Positions 35,021 to 44,141 of a stretch of DNA of 64,000 nucleotides are shown here, piece by piece. This stretch comes from Bacillus sp. ISL-51 (lineage in GTDB: Bacteria > Bacillota > Bacilli > Bacillales > Bacillaceae): the NCBI RefSeq assembly GCF_018613535.1, contig NZ_JAGGQB010000005.1, positions 372,001 through 436,000 on the forward strand, in the 5' to 3' direction. How positions within the stretch are numbered: position 1 is the stretch's first letter; each line of letters begins with the position of its first letter. Both the position numbers and the translations under genes were made by a program. The notes beneath the pieces are model-generated. The model saw only the letters and a list, made by a program, of their open reading frames with translations. It was not told the DNA's origin and made no database searches.

Positions 35021-35992
35021 TCACGACATATGCTGGTCGCGGCAGATGTTTTGTTTTTTAATGCCGTACGCTTTTTGAACGATATAAAGCGGGCGGTCTT
35101 TTGCTTCGTCATAAATTCTTCCGATATATTCACCGATCATTCCTAAAATCAGAAGGACAATGCCGCTGAATAACAGCTGTATCACAATCAGGGATGACCA
35201 GCCGGTAATCGTGCTGTCTGTAAACAGTTTCATATATAAAACGATAAACATATAGAGAAAACCTGCGCCTGACATGAGCATTCCCGCATAGCTTGCAGCC
35301 TTGAGCGGTTTATGGGAAAACGTTGTAATGCCGTCCATTGAGAGCTTCAGCATCTTTTTAAGCAGGTATTTCGTTTCTCCCGCCAGCCTTTCGTCACGCT
35401 CGTATTCGACAGAGGTCTGCTTAAAGCCGACCCAGCTGACAAGACCTCTGACAAAAGGGTTTTTCTCTTTTAATTTTTTCATTTCATCACAGACTTTTCT
35501 GTCCATCAGGCGAAAATCGCCGGTGTCGATCGGGATATCGATATCAGTCACGCTCCGCAGCAGCCGGTAAAACATAGCAGCTGTCTGTTTCTTGAAAAAG
35601 GTCTCGCCTTTTCGTTTTGTCCGGACGGCGTACACGACATCAAAGCCTTCCTTCCACTGTTCAATCATCTCCAGAATTAATTCGGGAGGATCCTGCAAAT
35701 CGGCGTCAATGACGACGATTGCATTCCCCTCTGCGTAATCCACGCCTGCTGTAATTGCGATTTGGTGTCCGAAGTTTCTGGAAAAATCGATAATTTTCAC
35801 TCTCAGATCAATGAGGCTGTGCTCTCTTAAAATCTCAATACTGCGGTCTTTGCTTCCATCGTTAACAAAGATTAATTCATATTGCTCTTTCGTTTGATCC
35901 ATGACTTCTTTCAAACGCTGATAAGTCGTGCGAATGACGAGTTCTTCGTTATAAACCGGGACGACAATGGAATATTGAGTATGTCTGTTCAT
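35021..35992 (-). CDS. ykcC: Polyprenyl-phosphate glycosyltransferase YkcC (GT2)
   Basis: A 323-residue DPM1-like glycosyltransferase. The GT2 domain starts with VVPVYNEE, has the nucleotide-sugar motif VVIDADLQDPP, and ends in two C-terminal membrane helices (about 230-255 and 268-292). Such enzymes charge undecaprenyl phosphate with a sugar on the inner membrane face. The adjacent YkcB (12-base gap) is a large transferase that would use this lipid-linked sugar outside, so the pair resembles a two-step surface glycosylation system. The sugar and acceptor are not shown by the sequence. Confidence 0.9.
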   Translation of the reverse strand: MNRHTQYSIVVPVYNEELVIRTTYQRLKEVMDQTKEQYELIFVNDGSKDRSIEILREHSLIDLRVKIIDFSRNFGHQIAITAGVDYAEGNAIVVIDADLQDPPELILEMIEQWKEGFDVVYAVRTKRKGETFFKKQTAAMFYRLLRSVTDIDIPIDTGDFRLMDRKVCDEMKKLKEKNPFVRGLVSWVGFKQTSVEYERDERLAGETKYLLKKMLKLSMDGITTFSHKPLKAASYAGMLMSGAGFLYMFIVLYMKLFTDSTITGWSSLIVIQLLFSGIVLLILGMIGEYIGRIYDEAKDRPLYIVQKAYGIKKQNICRDQHMS

Positions 35993-36003
35993 GTTTTTTT
36001 CTC

Positions 36004-38160
36004 CTATTCATCAGCATTTAGTTCGTATAATGCAGCTGACTGATTCATTCCGCCAGGTCCGCCGCCCATTCGGCCGTTTTTGCCTGAAGCCTTGCCGTTG
36101 CTTGATGTATCAGTTGGACCAGTATTTTTTGTCTTCTGATCAGAGCTTGATTGCCATTTATCTGAAGACACTTTCTTCCCGTTTTTCTGAACCCATTCAA
36201 CAATATCGTTGTTTCCGCCTTTTCCCATTCCAGAAGCTAAGAAGTATTTCACTTTTCCTTCTTTTACAAGCCTTTTAAATTGAGTCAGCGTGACAGCCGG
36301 GTCAGAACCGCTGAATCCGCCAATAGCCATGACAGCCTTTTTCGTTTTAATAATATATGGCGCCGCTGTATTCGAGTCGGTTGTGGCGAACAGGAATTCC
36401 GCTCCGGAATTATTCTTCTCTACATATTTGATCAGTTTTTCATTTACAGTTGCATCAGACATTCCCATGCCTTTTCCGCCCATTGATGCGAGCTGGGGCC
36501 CTGTTTCAGGCTGTGAACTGTTGCCTCCGTACAGAAGCGGTGTGCTTGCCCAATAAATCGGCATCACCAGCAATACGAGAAGAGCTGCAAGTGATACATA
36601 ATAACTGACCGGTTGTTGACGCTGTTTGAACACCAGCAGAGCAATTGCAGACAACGCGCCGATAACACCTGCGCCAATGCTCCAGCCTGCACCGATTTGA
36701 TCGTTGTAGTTTCTGAGAATAAACAATTCAAATCCAGTTGTGGCAATAATCGCTGCCGGGAGAAGCCATGATTTCCAGCCTGTCTGATTGCGGTACAGGT
36801 GAACAAGAGCAACCCATCCCGCACCGACAAGAGCCGCAATCGGAGGTGCCAGCATAATGAGATAATAATGGTGGAAAAATTCTGCCACACTGAAGAATCC
36901 TGCAATTGGCACAAGCCACGCTACCCAGAAAACCATTTCCTTCTGCTCGACAGATAATCTTCTTTCTCTCGCTCCCGCGATGAATAAGCCTGCGATTCCA
37001 AAAATCGCAAACGGCAGCAGCCAGCTGATTTGATCAGATAGTTCTGTTTGGAAGAGCCGCAGCGGACCAGGAGTTCCCGTTCCGAACATTCCTGAGCCTG
37101 ATTGCATTTTCGAGCCGGTTCCTGTACCGCCTTTGCCGCCGCCAGGTCCGCCTTGACCCCCATTCGGCATTTCACCGCCGCTTGGCATTTGCCCGTTGGA
37201 TGGAGGTGCCGTCATAGTGCCGTTTGATGATTTGTCATTACGAGATGAACTGCTGCTCGATGAGTTGTTAGGCGGTGCTTGAGTTTGTGATGAACCTTTA
37301 TCGGAAAAAGACATTTCTTTTGAAGCGTCTCCGTTCGGCCCTCCCTGACCGCCGCCGGAATTTTGGCCTGTCAGCCGCTGAATTCCGTTATAGCCGAAAG
37401 CCAATTCCAATACGGAGTTTGTCTGGCTGCTTCCGATATAAGGCCGTTTGCTGGCGGGAATATTGTCAACAATGAGCGCCCATGATAACGAAACAGCTGC
37501 TAATACGGCTAACGCACTTACCAATGAAATGATTTTTTTCTTCATTGCGGCGTTTGCCGCAATCAGATAGAACAACAAGAAGGCCGGTAAGATCATATAA
37601 GCCTGAAGCATTTTTGTATTAAAACCTGCGCCAACTACAAAAAATGCCGCCAACAGCCAGATCAGCTTTCCTTTTCTTATGGCTTTAAAGAGAAGCCACG
37701 TTGCCAGCAAGAGGAAAAACACGAGTAATGCATCGACATTGTTTGTCCGTGCTACAGCTACAGCAATCGGTGTACATGCCATAACAAATGAGGCAATGCG
37801 TGCCGCCGTTTTGCCGAACGTCGGCTTAATTAATAAGTACATAAGAAGTACTGATCCTACACCAGCCAATGCCTGAGGCAGGATGACGCTCCACCCGTGC
37901 ATACCGAATATCAGTGCGCTGATCGTTTGGATTTGGTATGTAACGGGCGGTTTATCCACCGTGATAAAACCGGCTGCGTCAAATGAAGCGTAAAAGAAAT
38001 TATGAAAGCTTTGAAGCATACTCGTTACTGCTGCGGTGTAATAAGGATTCACCGTATCGTCATTCCAGATGTTGTACATATTCAAGAATGCAGAAGCGAG
38101 TAAAATGATGATTAAGACTGCATCCATCTCGCGTTTTTTCATTTTCACCTTTGTTTTCAC
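36004..38160 (-). CDS. ykcB: ArnT/PMT-type membrane glycosyltransferase YkcB
   Basis: The 718-residue protein has about ten to twelve membrane helices. The N-terminus shows NDDTVNPYYTAAVTSM and DKPPVTYQ, the acidic first loop of PMT/ArnT enzymes that holds the catalytic aspartate. Between helices, residues about 265-360 are an outer loop rich in Gly, Ser, Asn, Gln and Met. The C-terminal 170 residues form a soluble domain with FLFATTDSNTAAPYI, ending in another Gly/Met-rich tail. It probably moves a sugar from a lipid carrier, made by YkcC, to an envelope polymer. The ATG at 38160 is followed by a basic MKTKVKMKKRE segment. Confidence 0.9.
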   Translation of the reverse strand: MKTKVKMKKREMDAVLIIILLASAFLNMYNIWNDDTVNPYYTAAVTSMLQSFHNFFYASFDAAGFITVDKPPVTYQIQTISALIFGMHGWSVILPQALAGVGSVLLMYLLIKPTFGKTAARIASFVMACTPIAVAVARTNNVDALLVFFLLLATWLLFKAIRKGKLIWLLAAFFVVGAGFNTKMLQAYMILPAFLLFYLIAANAAMKKKIISLVSALAVLAAVSLSWALIVDNIPASKRPYIGSSQTNSVLELAFGYNGIQRLTGQNSGGGQGGPNGDASKEMSFSDKGSSQTQAPPNNSSSSSSSRNDKSSNGTMTAPPSNGQMPSGGEMPNGGQGGPGGGKGGTGTGSKMQSGSGMFGTGTPGPLRLFQTELSDQISWLLPFAIFGIAGLFIAGARERRLSVEQKEMVFWVAWLVPIAGFFSVAEFFHHYYLIMLAPPIAALVGAGWVALVHLYRNQTGWKSWLLPAAIIATTGFELFILRNYNDQIGAGWSIGAGVIGALSAIALLVFKQRQQPVSYYVSLAALLVLLVMPIYWASTPLLYGGNSSQPETGPQLASMGGKGMGMSDATVNEKLIKYVEKNNSGAEFLFATTDSNTAAPYIIKTKKAVMAIGGFSGSDPAVTLTQFKRLVKEGKVKYFLASGMGKGGNNDIVEWVQKNGKKVSSDKWQSSSDQKTKNTGPTDTSSNGKASGKNGRMGGGPGGMNQSAALYELNADE

Positions 38161-38312
38161 TCCTTTTGTCTAACTTTGATACAGTGTAACAACCAAATGT
38201 GAAAAAATTATTAATAAACAAAGACAATTATTTTGCCATTTACAAATAGGTAAAAAGAATGATAAACAGGAAATGCCAAGTGAACAGACCGTCCCGTTAC
38301 TTTCTAAAAGCA

Positions 38313-38356
38313 CAAAAAAGATGCCTCCGTAAAAGCCGGACGGCATCTTTTTACAT
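38313..38356 (-). terminator. Terminator after mhqA
   Basis: On the minus strand AAAAAGATGCCGTCCGGC/GAGGCATCTTTTTT forms a hairpin with a T tail, overlapping the 3' side of mhqA. The 38170-38310 stretch is AT-rich and shows no gene. Confidence 0.85.
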
Positions 38357-38363
38357 CTGTTAT

Positions 38364-39314
38364 TTACTGAATCGGCTTGAGGCGCGCTTCTATTTCAGAA
38401 CGGCGATGCTCAAGATAAGGAGGCAGCGCAATCGTTTTACCGAGCTCCTCTGGCGCTTCATCCACCATAAACCCCGGGCCGTCTGTTGATAATTCAAAAA
38501 GGATTCCGTTAGGCTCCCGGAAGTACAGCGCTTTGAAATAATAACGCTCCACAATGCCGGAGTTGCCGAATCCCTCTTTGCTGATGAGGCGGTGCCAGGC
38601 GGCAAGCTCCTCCTCATCTTTAACGCGGAATGCGACATGATGAACGCTTCCTTTTCCTTGGCGCTCACGAGGAAGATCGCTTCTTTCGATCAGATGGATT
38701 TCTGTCGCCGCCCCGCCGTCTCCGGATTCTAACACCGTGACGGTTCCCCGGCCTTCATGTGTTTCTTTTCCGATTTCCGTGAATCCCAATATGTCAGTTA
38801 ACACACGCAGGGTCGGTTCAGCGTACGGAACGGTCAATTCCACCGGACCGAGGCCGCGGAAGGAATATTCTTCAGGAATGCCGCTTTGTTTCACGGCTTC
38901 ACCGATGTTTCTGCCTTTTTCATCAGCCGTCAATATAAGCCGCTGCCCCTCATGGTCTTGAAAAGCAAGAGTGTCTCTTCCGGCTGTTTTTATGATGTCA
39001 CCGTGAGCGACCTGATGTTCATAGAATCGTTTTTTCCAATATTGAAGAGCTTGGGTGTCCGGCACGCGCAGACCGATAGAAGAAATGCTGTTTGTCCCCG
39101 CATGAAACGGCGCGATCCGGGGAATTTCAAAAAACGTCAGCTCAGAACCCGGATTGGCAGCTTCGTCTCCGTAAAACAAATGATACATTGTCGGCTCATC
39201 CTGATTGACGGACTTCTTCACAAGTTTCAATCCCATGACCTTACTATAGAAATCTAAGTTTTTTTGTGCGTCAGCCGTTAAAGCCGACACATGGTGAATT
39301 CCCTTAACCTTCAT
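38364..39314 (-). CDS. mhqA: Ring-cleaving dioxygenase-like VOC protein MhqA (YkcA)
   Basis: A 316-residue protein with two paired glyoxalase/VOC modules (about 4-130 and 150-270). Metal-ligand candidates are His8 (GIHHVSAL), a histidine in GSVHHVAFRV and Glu in GILFELST. It belongs to the hydroquinone-specific extradiol dioxygenase-like family, which in B. subtilis is repressed by MhqR and protects against quinones and diamide. A perfect palindrome of the MhqR type lies just upstream, supporting this assignment. The ATG at 39314 follows TGGAGG. Confidence 0.9.
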   Translation of the reverse strand: MKVKGIHHVSALTADAQKNLDFYSKVMGLKLVKKSVNQDEPTMYHLFYGDEAANPGSELTFFEIPRIAPFHAGTNSISSIGLRVPDTQALQYWKKRFYEHQVAHGDIIKTAGRDTLAFQDHEGQRLILTADEKGRNIGEAVKQSGIPEEYSFRGLGPVELTVPYAEPTLRVLTDILGFTEIGKETHEGRGTVTVLESGDGGAATEIHLIERSDLPRERQGKGSVHHVAFRVKDEEELAAWHRLISKEGFGNSGIVERYYFKALYFREPNGILFELSTDGPGFMVDEAPEELGKTIALPPYLEHRRSEIEARLKPIQ

Positions 39315-39334
39315 TTTGTTATCCTCCATTTAAT

Positions 39335-39352
39335 TATCTCGATTTCGAGATA
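39335..39352 (-). promoter_or_regulatory. MhqR operator
   Basis: TATCTCGATTTCGAGATA is an inverted repeat with 8-base arms and a 2-base centre, about 20 bases before the mhqA start. It fits the tATCTcgaAtTCgAGATa type motif known for MhqR targets. The 39353-39640 stretch beyond is AT-rich; it must hold the mhqA and steT promoters, but I see no convincing single one. Confidence 0.82.
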
Positions 39353-39642
39353 TTTTCTATATATACAAACCTATTTTATTCGGAGCATAAAGTCAATACA
39401 TCTGCTCCGCAAATCAGGTCTCCCTCGTGTCTCACGAAAAAAACCACGAACTATTTCTATTCCGCAATAAATAATATTCGTTATTTCAGACAAAACATTT
39501 CAGTTTCCAAGAATAAAAACCTGTATTTATAAGGAAATACGTAAAATCAGAAAATTTATTTAATTCGTGTTTTAGCAAATAGGGTTTACAATATGTAAAA
39601 TAGTTTTTTCAACAAGAAGCTTTTACATTGGAGGGACAGGAT

Positions 39643-40953
39643 ATGCAGACTGAAGAAAATGGATTAAAAAAAGAGATCGGGATGACAATTGCCCTCTCTC
39701 TTGTCATCGGCACCATTATCGGTTCCGGCGTATTTATGAAGCCCGGCACCGTGCTTGCCTACTCCGGTGATTCGAAAACTGCGCTTTTAGCATGGCTGTT
39801 AGGAGGAATATTAACGCTTGCCGGGGGTTTGACCGTTGCGGAAATCGGCACGCAGATTCCGAAAACAGGCGGGCTGTATACATACCTTGAGGAAGTGTAC
39901 GGCGAGTTTTGGGGCTTTTTGTGCGGCTGGGTTCAAATTATCATTTACGGCCCAGCCATTATCGGAGCGATCGGGTTATATTTCGGTTCCTTAATGGCGC
40001 ATCTTTTCAGCTGGAATTCAGGCTGGTCAAAGGTAATCGGAATTTTGGCCGTTTTATTTTTAAGCATCATTAATATCATCGGAACGAAATACGGCGGAAT
40101 CGTTCAGGGAATTACGACCGTCGGAAAACTGATACCGATCATCTGCATGATTGTCTTCGGTCTTTGGAAAGGCGATCAGCACATATTCAGCGCCGTCACC
40201 AGCAGCATCTCCGACATGAATTTCGGCGCGGCGATTTTGGCAACACTCTTTGCCTACGACGGCTGGATTTTACTTTCCGCTCTCGGAGGAGAAATGAAAA
40301 ATCCTGAAAAACTGCTGCCGAAAGCGATGACGGGCGGGCTGTTAGTCGTGACCGCGGTCTATCTTTTCATTAACTTCGCCCTTTTACACATTCTTTCTGC
40401 AACCGACATCGTCAAGCTCGGTGAAAACGCGACAAGCACGGCGGCTGAAATGCTGTTTGGCGCCATCGGCGGAAAATTGATCAGCGTCGGAATCATCGTC
40501 AGTATTTTCGGCTGTTTAAACGGAAAAATTCTCGCTTTTCCGCGTATCTCATTTGCGATGGCGGAACGAAAACAGCTTCCGTTTGCCAAACAGCTTTCAC
40601 GCGTACACCCGGCGTTCCGCACCCCGTGGATCGCGGTGTCATTCCAGATTGCGCTCGCCGTTATTTTTATGATCGTCAGCAATCCGGATAAGCTGTCTGA
40701 GGTCTCCATTTTTATGATTTATATTTTTTACGTCATGGCCTTTTTCGCGGTATTTATCCTGCGAAAAAAGAACGCCGGCAAAAAACGCGCCTACAGCGTC
40801 CCTTTGTACCCAGTCGTCCCTGTTTTGGCCATCGCGGGTTCACTGTTTGTTTTAGTCAGCACGGTCATCACAGACACCTTAAGCTGCGGGCTGTCCATTT
40901 TGATCGGTCTTGCCGGATTGCCGCTGTATTTTTGGATGAAAAAAGCAAATTAA
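39643..40953 (+). CDS. steT: Serine/threonine exchanger SteT (APC family)
   Basis: A 436-residue amino acid-polyamine-organocation transporter with about 12 membrane helices. The first helix has the unwound binding motif IIGSGVFM, and helix 6 has FAYDGWILL. It resembles the light subunits of heteromeric amino acid transporters and exchanges L-serine and L-threonine in B. subtilis (YkbA). The ATG at 39643 follows TGGAGGG. It is monocistronic, with a terminator immediately downstream. Confidence 0.92.
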   Translation: MQTEENGLKKEIGMTIALSLVIGTIIGSGVFMKPGTVLAYSGDSKTALLAWLLGGILTLAGGLTVAEIGTQIPKTGGLYTYLEEVYGEFWGFLCGWVQIIIYGPAIIGAIGLYFGSLMAHLFSWNSGWSKVIGILAVLFLSIINIIGTKYGGIVQGITTVGKLIPIICMIVFGLWKGDQHIFSAVTSSISDMNFGAAILATLFAYDGWILLSALGGEMKNPEKLLPKAMTGGLLVVTAVYLFINFALLHILSATDIVKLGENATSTAAEMLFGAIGGKLISVGIIVSIFGCLNGKILAFPRISFAMAERKQLPFAKQLSRVHPAFRTPWIAVSFQIALAVIFMIVSNPDKLSEVSIFMIYIFYVMAFFAVFILRKKNAGKKRAYSVPLYPVVPVLAIAGSLFVLVSTVITDTLSCGLSILIGLAGLPLYFWMKKAN

Positions 40954-40990
40954 ACGGTTCCTATTACGGGAGCCGTTTTTTTTCATTAAA
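40954..40990 (+). terminator. Terminator after steT
   Basis: AACGGTTCC/GGAGCCGTT with a short loop is followed by TTTTTTT. The stretch from here to 41233 holds promoter-like elements for ykaA (TTGACA at 41005 with TATACT 19 bases on; TATAAT at 41183) and no gene. Confidence 0.88.
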
Positions 40991-41233
40991 ATCACGCGCA
41001 AAAGTTGACAGGAAATTCACATCTTTTGTTATACTTTTTAAGCAAGATGTCTGAATTCGAAGTATGTTACGTTTTTTTGGCGAAGTGGGATAATATAAGA
41101 AGAACGGGATGAGACACGTTTTTACGAAAAAATCAAGAGGCGTTTTTTTCGACTTTACCTGTTTTTTTTCGACAAAAGGCTATATAATAATTTGATGTGT
41201 GCATTGTCTCATTCAAACAATGGAGGGTTTTTA

Positions 41234-41851
41234 ATGATAAGAAGAAAAAAAGATAAGTTCTCACTCCTTTTAACAGAAATCGCAAAAAATATAGACGAAA
41301 CCGCAGAATATTTTGTGAATTTTAAAGTCACGAACCAAACGACTTTGAAGGAATTTGCCGATACGTTAAAAGAGTTTGAAACGAAAGGAGATAATCATGT
41401 TCATGTCATGATTAAAGAGCTGAACAAAGCTTTTATCACTCCCATTGAACGTGAAGACATCCTTGAGCTGACGAACAGCCTCGATGACGTGCTTGACGGA
41501 ATCGAACATTTTTCAGCGATGATGGAGATTTTCTCAATCACCTCTTCTGACGAACATATCGATAAGTTCAGCGGCTACATAAGAGAGTGTGCGAAGGAAA
41601 TTTTAATCACAATTGAATTGCTCGCAGAAAACCGATTAAAGGACATTCACCCTCACGCCATTAAAATTAAAGAATACGAGCACAGCTGTGATAACCTGCA
41701 CCGTAAATCTTTAAAAAATCTGTTCGGAACAGAAACCGACCCGATTAAAGTCATTCAATACCGCGAGATTTACGAAACGCTTGAGGAAATTGCCGACTCT
41801 TGCCAAAGCGTTGCCAATAACCTTGAAACCATCATTATGAAAAACGCGTAA
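41234..41851 (+). CDS. ykaA: PhoU-like DUF47 protein YkaA (Pit accessory)
   Basis: A 205-residue all-helical protein of the DUF47/PhoU-like family, with two three-helix bundles and the metal-binding EYEHSCDNLHRK motif near 155. It is normally encoded beside a Pit phosphate transporter and thought to regulate or assist it, as here with a 12-base gap to pit. I chose the ATG at 41234 after TGGAGGG; the longer frame starts in the promoter region. Confidence 0.9.
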   Translation: MIRRKKDKFSLLLTEIAKNIDETAEYFVNFKVTNQTTLKEFADTLKEFETKGDNHVHVMIKELNKAFITPIEREDILELTNSLDDVLDGIEHFSAMMEIFSITSSDEHIDKFSGYIRECAKEILITIELLAENRLKDIHPHAIKIKEYEHSCDNLHRKSLKNLFGTETDPIKVIQYREIYETLEEIADSCQSVANNLETIIMKNA

Positions 41852-41863
41852 CGAGGGGTTATC

Positions 41864-42862
41864 ATGAGTACATTATTAATTTTAACGATCTTAATTGTCA
41901 TTTGTGCTTTGATATTTGATTTCATTAACGGATTTCATGATACCGCCAACGCAATCGCCACCTCGGTTTCGACAAAAGCGCTGAAGCCGCGGCACGCAAT
42001 TATCATGGCCGCTATCATGAACTTTCTCGGAGCTATGACGTTTACAGGCGTAGCCAAAACCATCACGAAGGATATTGTGAATCCTTATACATTAGACAAC
42101 GGTTCGATTGTGATACTCGCGGCTTTGCTCGCGGCGATCACCTGGAACTTAATCACTTGGTATTTCGGCATCCCGAGCAGCTCTTCTCATGCGATTATCG
42201 GGGCGATTGCCGGTGCGGCCATTGCGGCGTCAGGTTTTGCTTCGCTGAATTATAAAGGATTTATTAAAATTATCGAAGCACTTATTTTATCACCAATTAT
42301 CGCCTTTGTCCTCGGCTTTACCGTTTATTCAATCGTAAAGCTGATTTTTAAAGACAGCAACTTGGCGAAAACGAACAAACGGTTTCGCAGAGTGCAGATT
42401 TTAACGGCTGCGATTCAGTCCTATACACACGGAACAAATGACGCGCAAAAAGCGATGGGTATCATTACGATGGCACTAATGACTGCAAACTTACATAAAA
42501 GTGATGCGATCCCTTTCTGGGTGCAGCTTTCATGTGCGGCTGCGATGGGTCTCGGTACGTCAATCGGCGGCTGGAAAATCATAAAAACCGTCGGCGGCAA
42601 AATTATGAAAATCCGTCCGGTAAACGGCGTATCTGCCGACTTAACCGGCGCGGCCATTATTTTCGGCGCGACATTTATCCATCTGCCGGTCAGCACGACA
42701 CACGTCATCTCGTCTTCCATCCTGGGCGTGGGCGCTTCCCACCGCGTAAAGGGCGTAAACTGGGGAACGGCCAAACGGATGCTTATTACATGGGTTATCA
42801 CGCTGCCGATCTCAGGAACACTCGGCGCCATTGCCTTTTTTATCTTAGATATCTTCTTCTGA
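41864..42862 (+). CDS. pit: Low-affinity inorganic phosphate transporter Pit
   Basis: A 332-residue PiT-family permease with about ten helices. The duplicated family motifs are present: FDFINGFHDTANAIATSVST in the first half and YTHGTNDAQKAMG in the second, plus PISSSHAIIGA-like (GIPSSSSHAIIGA) and LPVSTTHVISSS. It moves metal-phosphate complexes using the proton gradient. Translationally close to ykaA. Ends at a terminator. Confidence 0.94.
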   Translation: MSTLLILTILIVICALIFDFINGFHDTANAIATSVSTKALKPRHAIIMAAIMNFLGAMTFTGVAKTITKDIVNPYTLDNGSIVILAALLAAITWNLITWYFGIPSSSSHAIIGAIAGAAIAASGFASLNYKGFIKIIEALILSPIIAFVLGFTVYSIVKLIFKDSNLAKTNKRFRRVQILTAAIQSYTHGTNDAQKAMGIITMALMTANLHKSDAIPFWVQLSCAAAMGLGTSIGGWKIIKTVGGKIMKIRPVNGVSADLTGAAIIFGATFIHLPVSTTHVISSSILGVGASHRVKGVNWGTAKRMLITWVITLPISGTLGAIAFFILDIFF

Positions 42863-42867
42863 TATAT

Positions 42868-42900
42868 CACCCGCTTCTTAACAGAAGCGGTTTTTTTGTG
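42868..42900 (+). terminator. Terminator after pit
   Basis: ACCCGCTTCT/AGAAGCGGTTT around a short loop, followed by TTTTTTG. Confidence 0.85.
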
Positions 42901-42967
42901 ACAGGAAAATGATTCCATGACATAGAATGAAAATAAGCAGACCATTTTTCGAATGTGAGGGGTGCCC

Positions 42968-43714
42968 ATGCTTTTATTTTTTCAAATTATGGTGTGGTGC
43001 ATGGCGGCCGCGCTTGTTTTATATGTTTATGCATCCTGGCGGTTTGAGGCAAAAGTCAAAGAAAAAATGTTTGCCATACGCAAAACGTGGTATTTACTAT
43101 TTGTAGTAGGCGCGATGGTTTATTGGACATACGAGCCTGAGTCCCTCTTTACCGACTGGAACAAGTATTTAACCGCTGCCGTCAGCTTTGCCCTTATAGA
43201 TGCGTTCATCTTTTTGAGCGCTTATATTAAAAAGCTCGCCGGTAATGAATTAGAGACGGATACGCGGGAAATTTTAGAAGAAAATAACGAAATGCTGCAC
43301 AACTATCTCGAAAAACTGAAAACCTATCAATATCTGTTGAAAAATGAACCGATCCATGTTTATTATGGAAGTATAGAAGCTTATGCAGAAGGAATCAGCA
43401 GACTGTTAACTGCCTATGCTGAAAAAATGAACATCACGGTTTCGCTGTGCGATTATTCCGCACAGACGGATAAGGACCGCTTAACAGAGCATATGCCTGA
43501 TGCGGCGGATGTTCAGTCCCGCCTTAACCGAAAAGACGTCTACTATGATCAAAAAGGAAGGCTTGTGCTTATTCCGTTTACAGTCCAGACCCGCCATTAT
43601 GTGATCAAACTGACATCAGAAAACCTGTTGACGGAATTCGATTATTTGCTTTTCACATCATTAACGAGCATTTATGATTTAATGCTGCCAATAGAAGAGG
43701 AAGGTGACGGATAA
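42968..43714 (+). CDS. spoIISA: Toxin SpoIISA
   Basis: A 248-residue membrane toxin, the same length as in B. subtilis. Three N-terminal helices (about 4-22, 38-56 and 62-82) anchor it; the C-terminal cytosolic domain (from about 95) has the GAF-like fold that dimerises and is capped by SpoIISB. Uncontrolled, it damages the membrane and kills sporulating or vegetative cells. The ATG at 42968 follows GAGGGG. Its stop codon overlaps the spoIISB start by one base (TAATG), ensuring coupled synthesis. The cassette lies next to a prophage, as in B. subtilis. Confidence 0.95.
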   Translation: MLLFFQIMVWCMAAALVLYVYASWRFEAKVKEKMFAIRKTWYLLFVVGAMVYWTYEPESLFTDWNKYLTAAVSFALIDAFIFLSAYIKKLAGNELETDTREILEENNEMLHNYLEKLKTYQYLLKNEPIHVYYGSIEAYAEGISRLLTAYAEKMNITVSLCDYSAQTDKDRLTEHMPDAADVQSRLNRKDVYYDQKGRLVLIPFTVQTRHYVIKLTSENLLTEFDYLLFTSLTSIYDLMLPIEEEGDG

Positions 43715-43884
43715 TGGAGCAGGCTTTTCATAATGGTCAGCCGGAACGGGCGGCAAAGCCGTTTAAAATTCTCAAAAAACGCTCATTGACAAGTTTCGGG
43801 AGTTATCAAGTCAGCCCTCATACCGCAAGAATTTTCAAAGAAAACGAACGGCTGATTGATAAGTATAAAGGAAAAAAAGCTTGA
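43714..43884 (+). CDS. spoIISB: Antitoxin SpoIISB
   Basis: A 56-residue basic, probably disordered antitoxin. The sequence AAKPFKILKKRS and YQVSPHTARIFKENERLID match B. subtilis SpoIISB nearly completely; two such chains wrap the SpoIISA cytosolic dimer. The start overlaps the spoIISA stop, and ribosome site GAGGAAGG lies inside spoIISA. Too short for routine gene finders to score well, but the family match is clear. Confidence 0.95.
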   Translation: MEQAFHNGQPERAAKPFKILKKRSLTSFGSYQVSPHTARIFKENERLIDKYKGKKA

Positions 43885-43893
43885 TTACACTAA

Positions 43894-43926
43894 AGGACAG
43901 GAGACTCGGCTCTTGTCCTTATTCCT
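43894..43926 (+). terminator. Terminator after spoIISAB (weak tail)
   Basis: AAGGACA/TGTCCTT pairs around a 14-base loop that contains GAGAC; the following ATTCCTTTT is only moderately T-rich. Confidence 0.55.
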
Positions 43927-43983
43927 TTTCTCCTTATTTTACATATAATAAAACCAACTACATCAGATGCGACAGGTGATCAT

Positions 43984-44106
43984 GTGAAAAAAATTGTTCG
44001 GCGTGTGAAGTTTGTGGATTATGGACGGTTCGGGCTTTCCGCTTATTCGCTGAAGATGAAGGCGAGGAATCTCGGGCTGCTGAATCGATTAAAGAAGAAA
44101 AGCTGA
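43984..44106 (+). CDS. Small basic protein after spoIISB, 40 residues (SpoIISC candidate)
   Basis: A GTG at 43984, preceded by CAGGTG, opens a 40-codon frame ending in TGA, then a terminator. The product is strongly basic (MKKIVRRVKF… LNRLKKKS) with a central FVDYGRFGLSAYS segment and no membrane helix. A CATATAATA element at about 43940 fits both a SigK-type -10 (CATAnnnTA) and a TATAAT-type -10. A third component, SpoIISC, of about this size has been described downstream of spoIISB in B. subtilis; I cannot confirm the match from memory. Confidence 0.55.
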   Translation: MKKIVRRVKFVDYGRFGLSAYSLKMKARNLGLLNRLKKKS

Positions 44107-44141
44107 ATCCCGGAATCATCCGGGACTCGGCTTTTTTTATG
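44101..44141. terminator. Terminator shared by the small ORF and xlyA
   Basis: AGCTGAATCCCGG/CCGGGACTCGGCT with a six-base loop is followed by TTTTTTT on the plus strand and TTTTCTTC on the minus strand. The two genes converge here. Confidence 0.82.

Noticed and set aside
34617..35024. A 135-codon minus-strand frame between htrA and ykcC
   Set aside because: It runs through the htrA terminator and into htrA, has no ribosome site at a usable start and matches nothing I know. A short part (AALYDELSFEICRGEVKADL) looks protein-like, so a small remnant cannot be fully excluded.
43714..44137. Prophage attachment site next to spoIIS
   Set aside because: The junction between the toxin locus and xlyA is an obvious place for an att site, but the other prophage end is outside the window, so no repeat can be compared.
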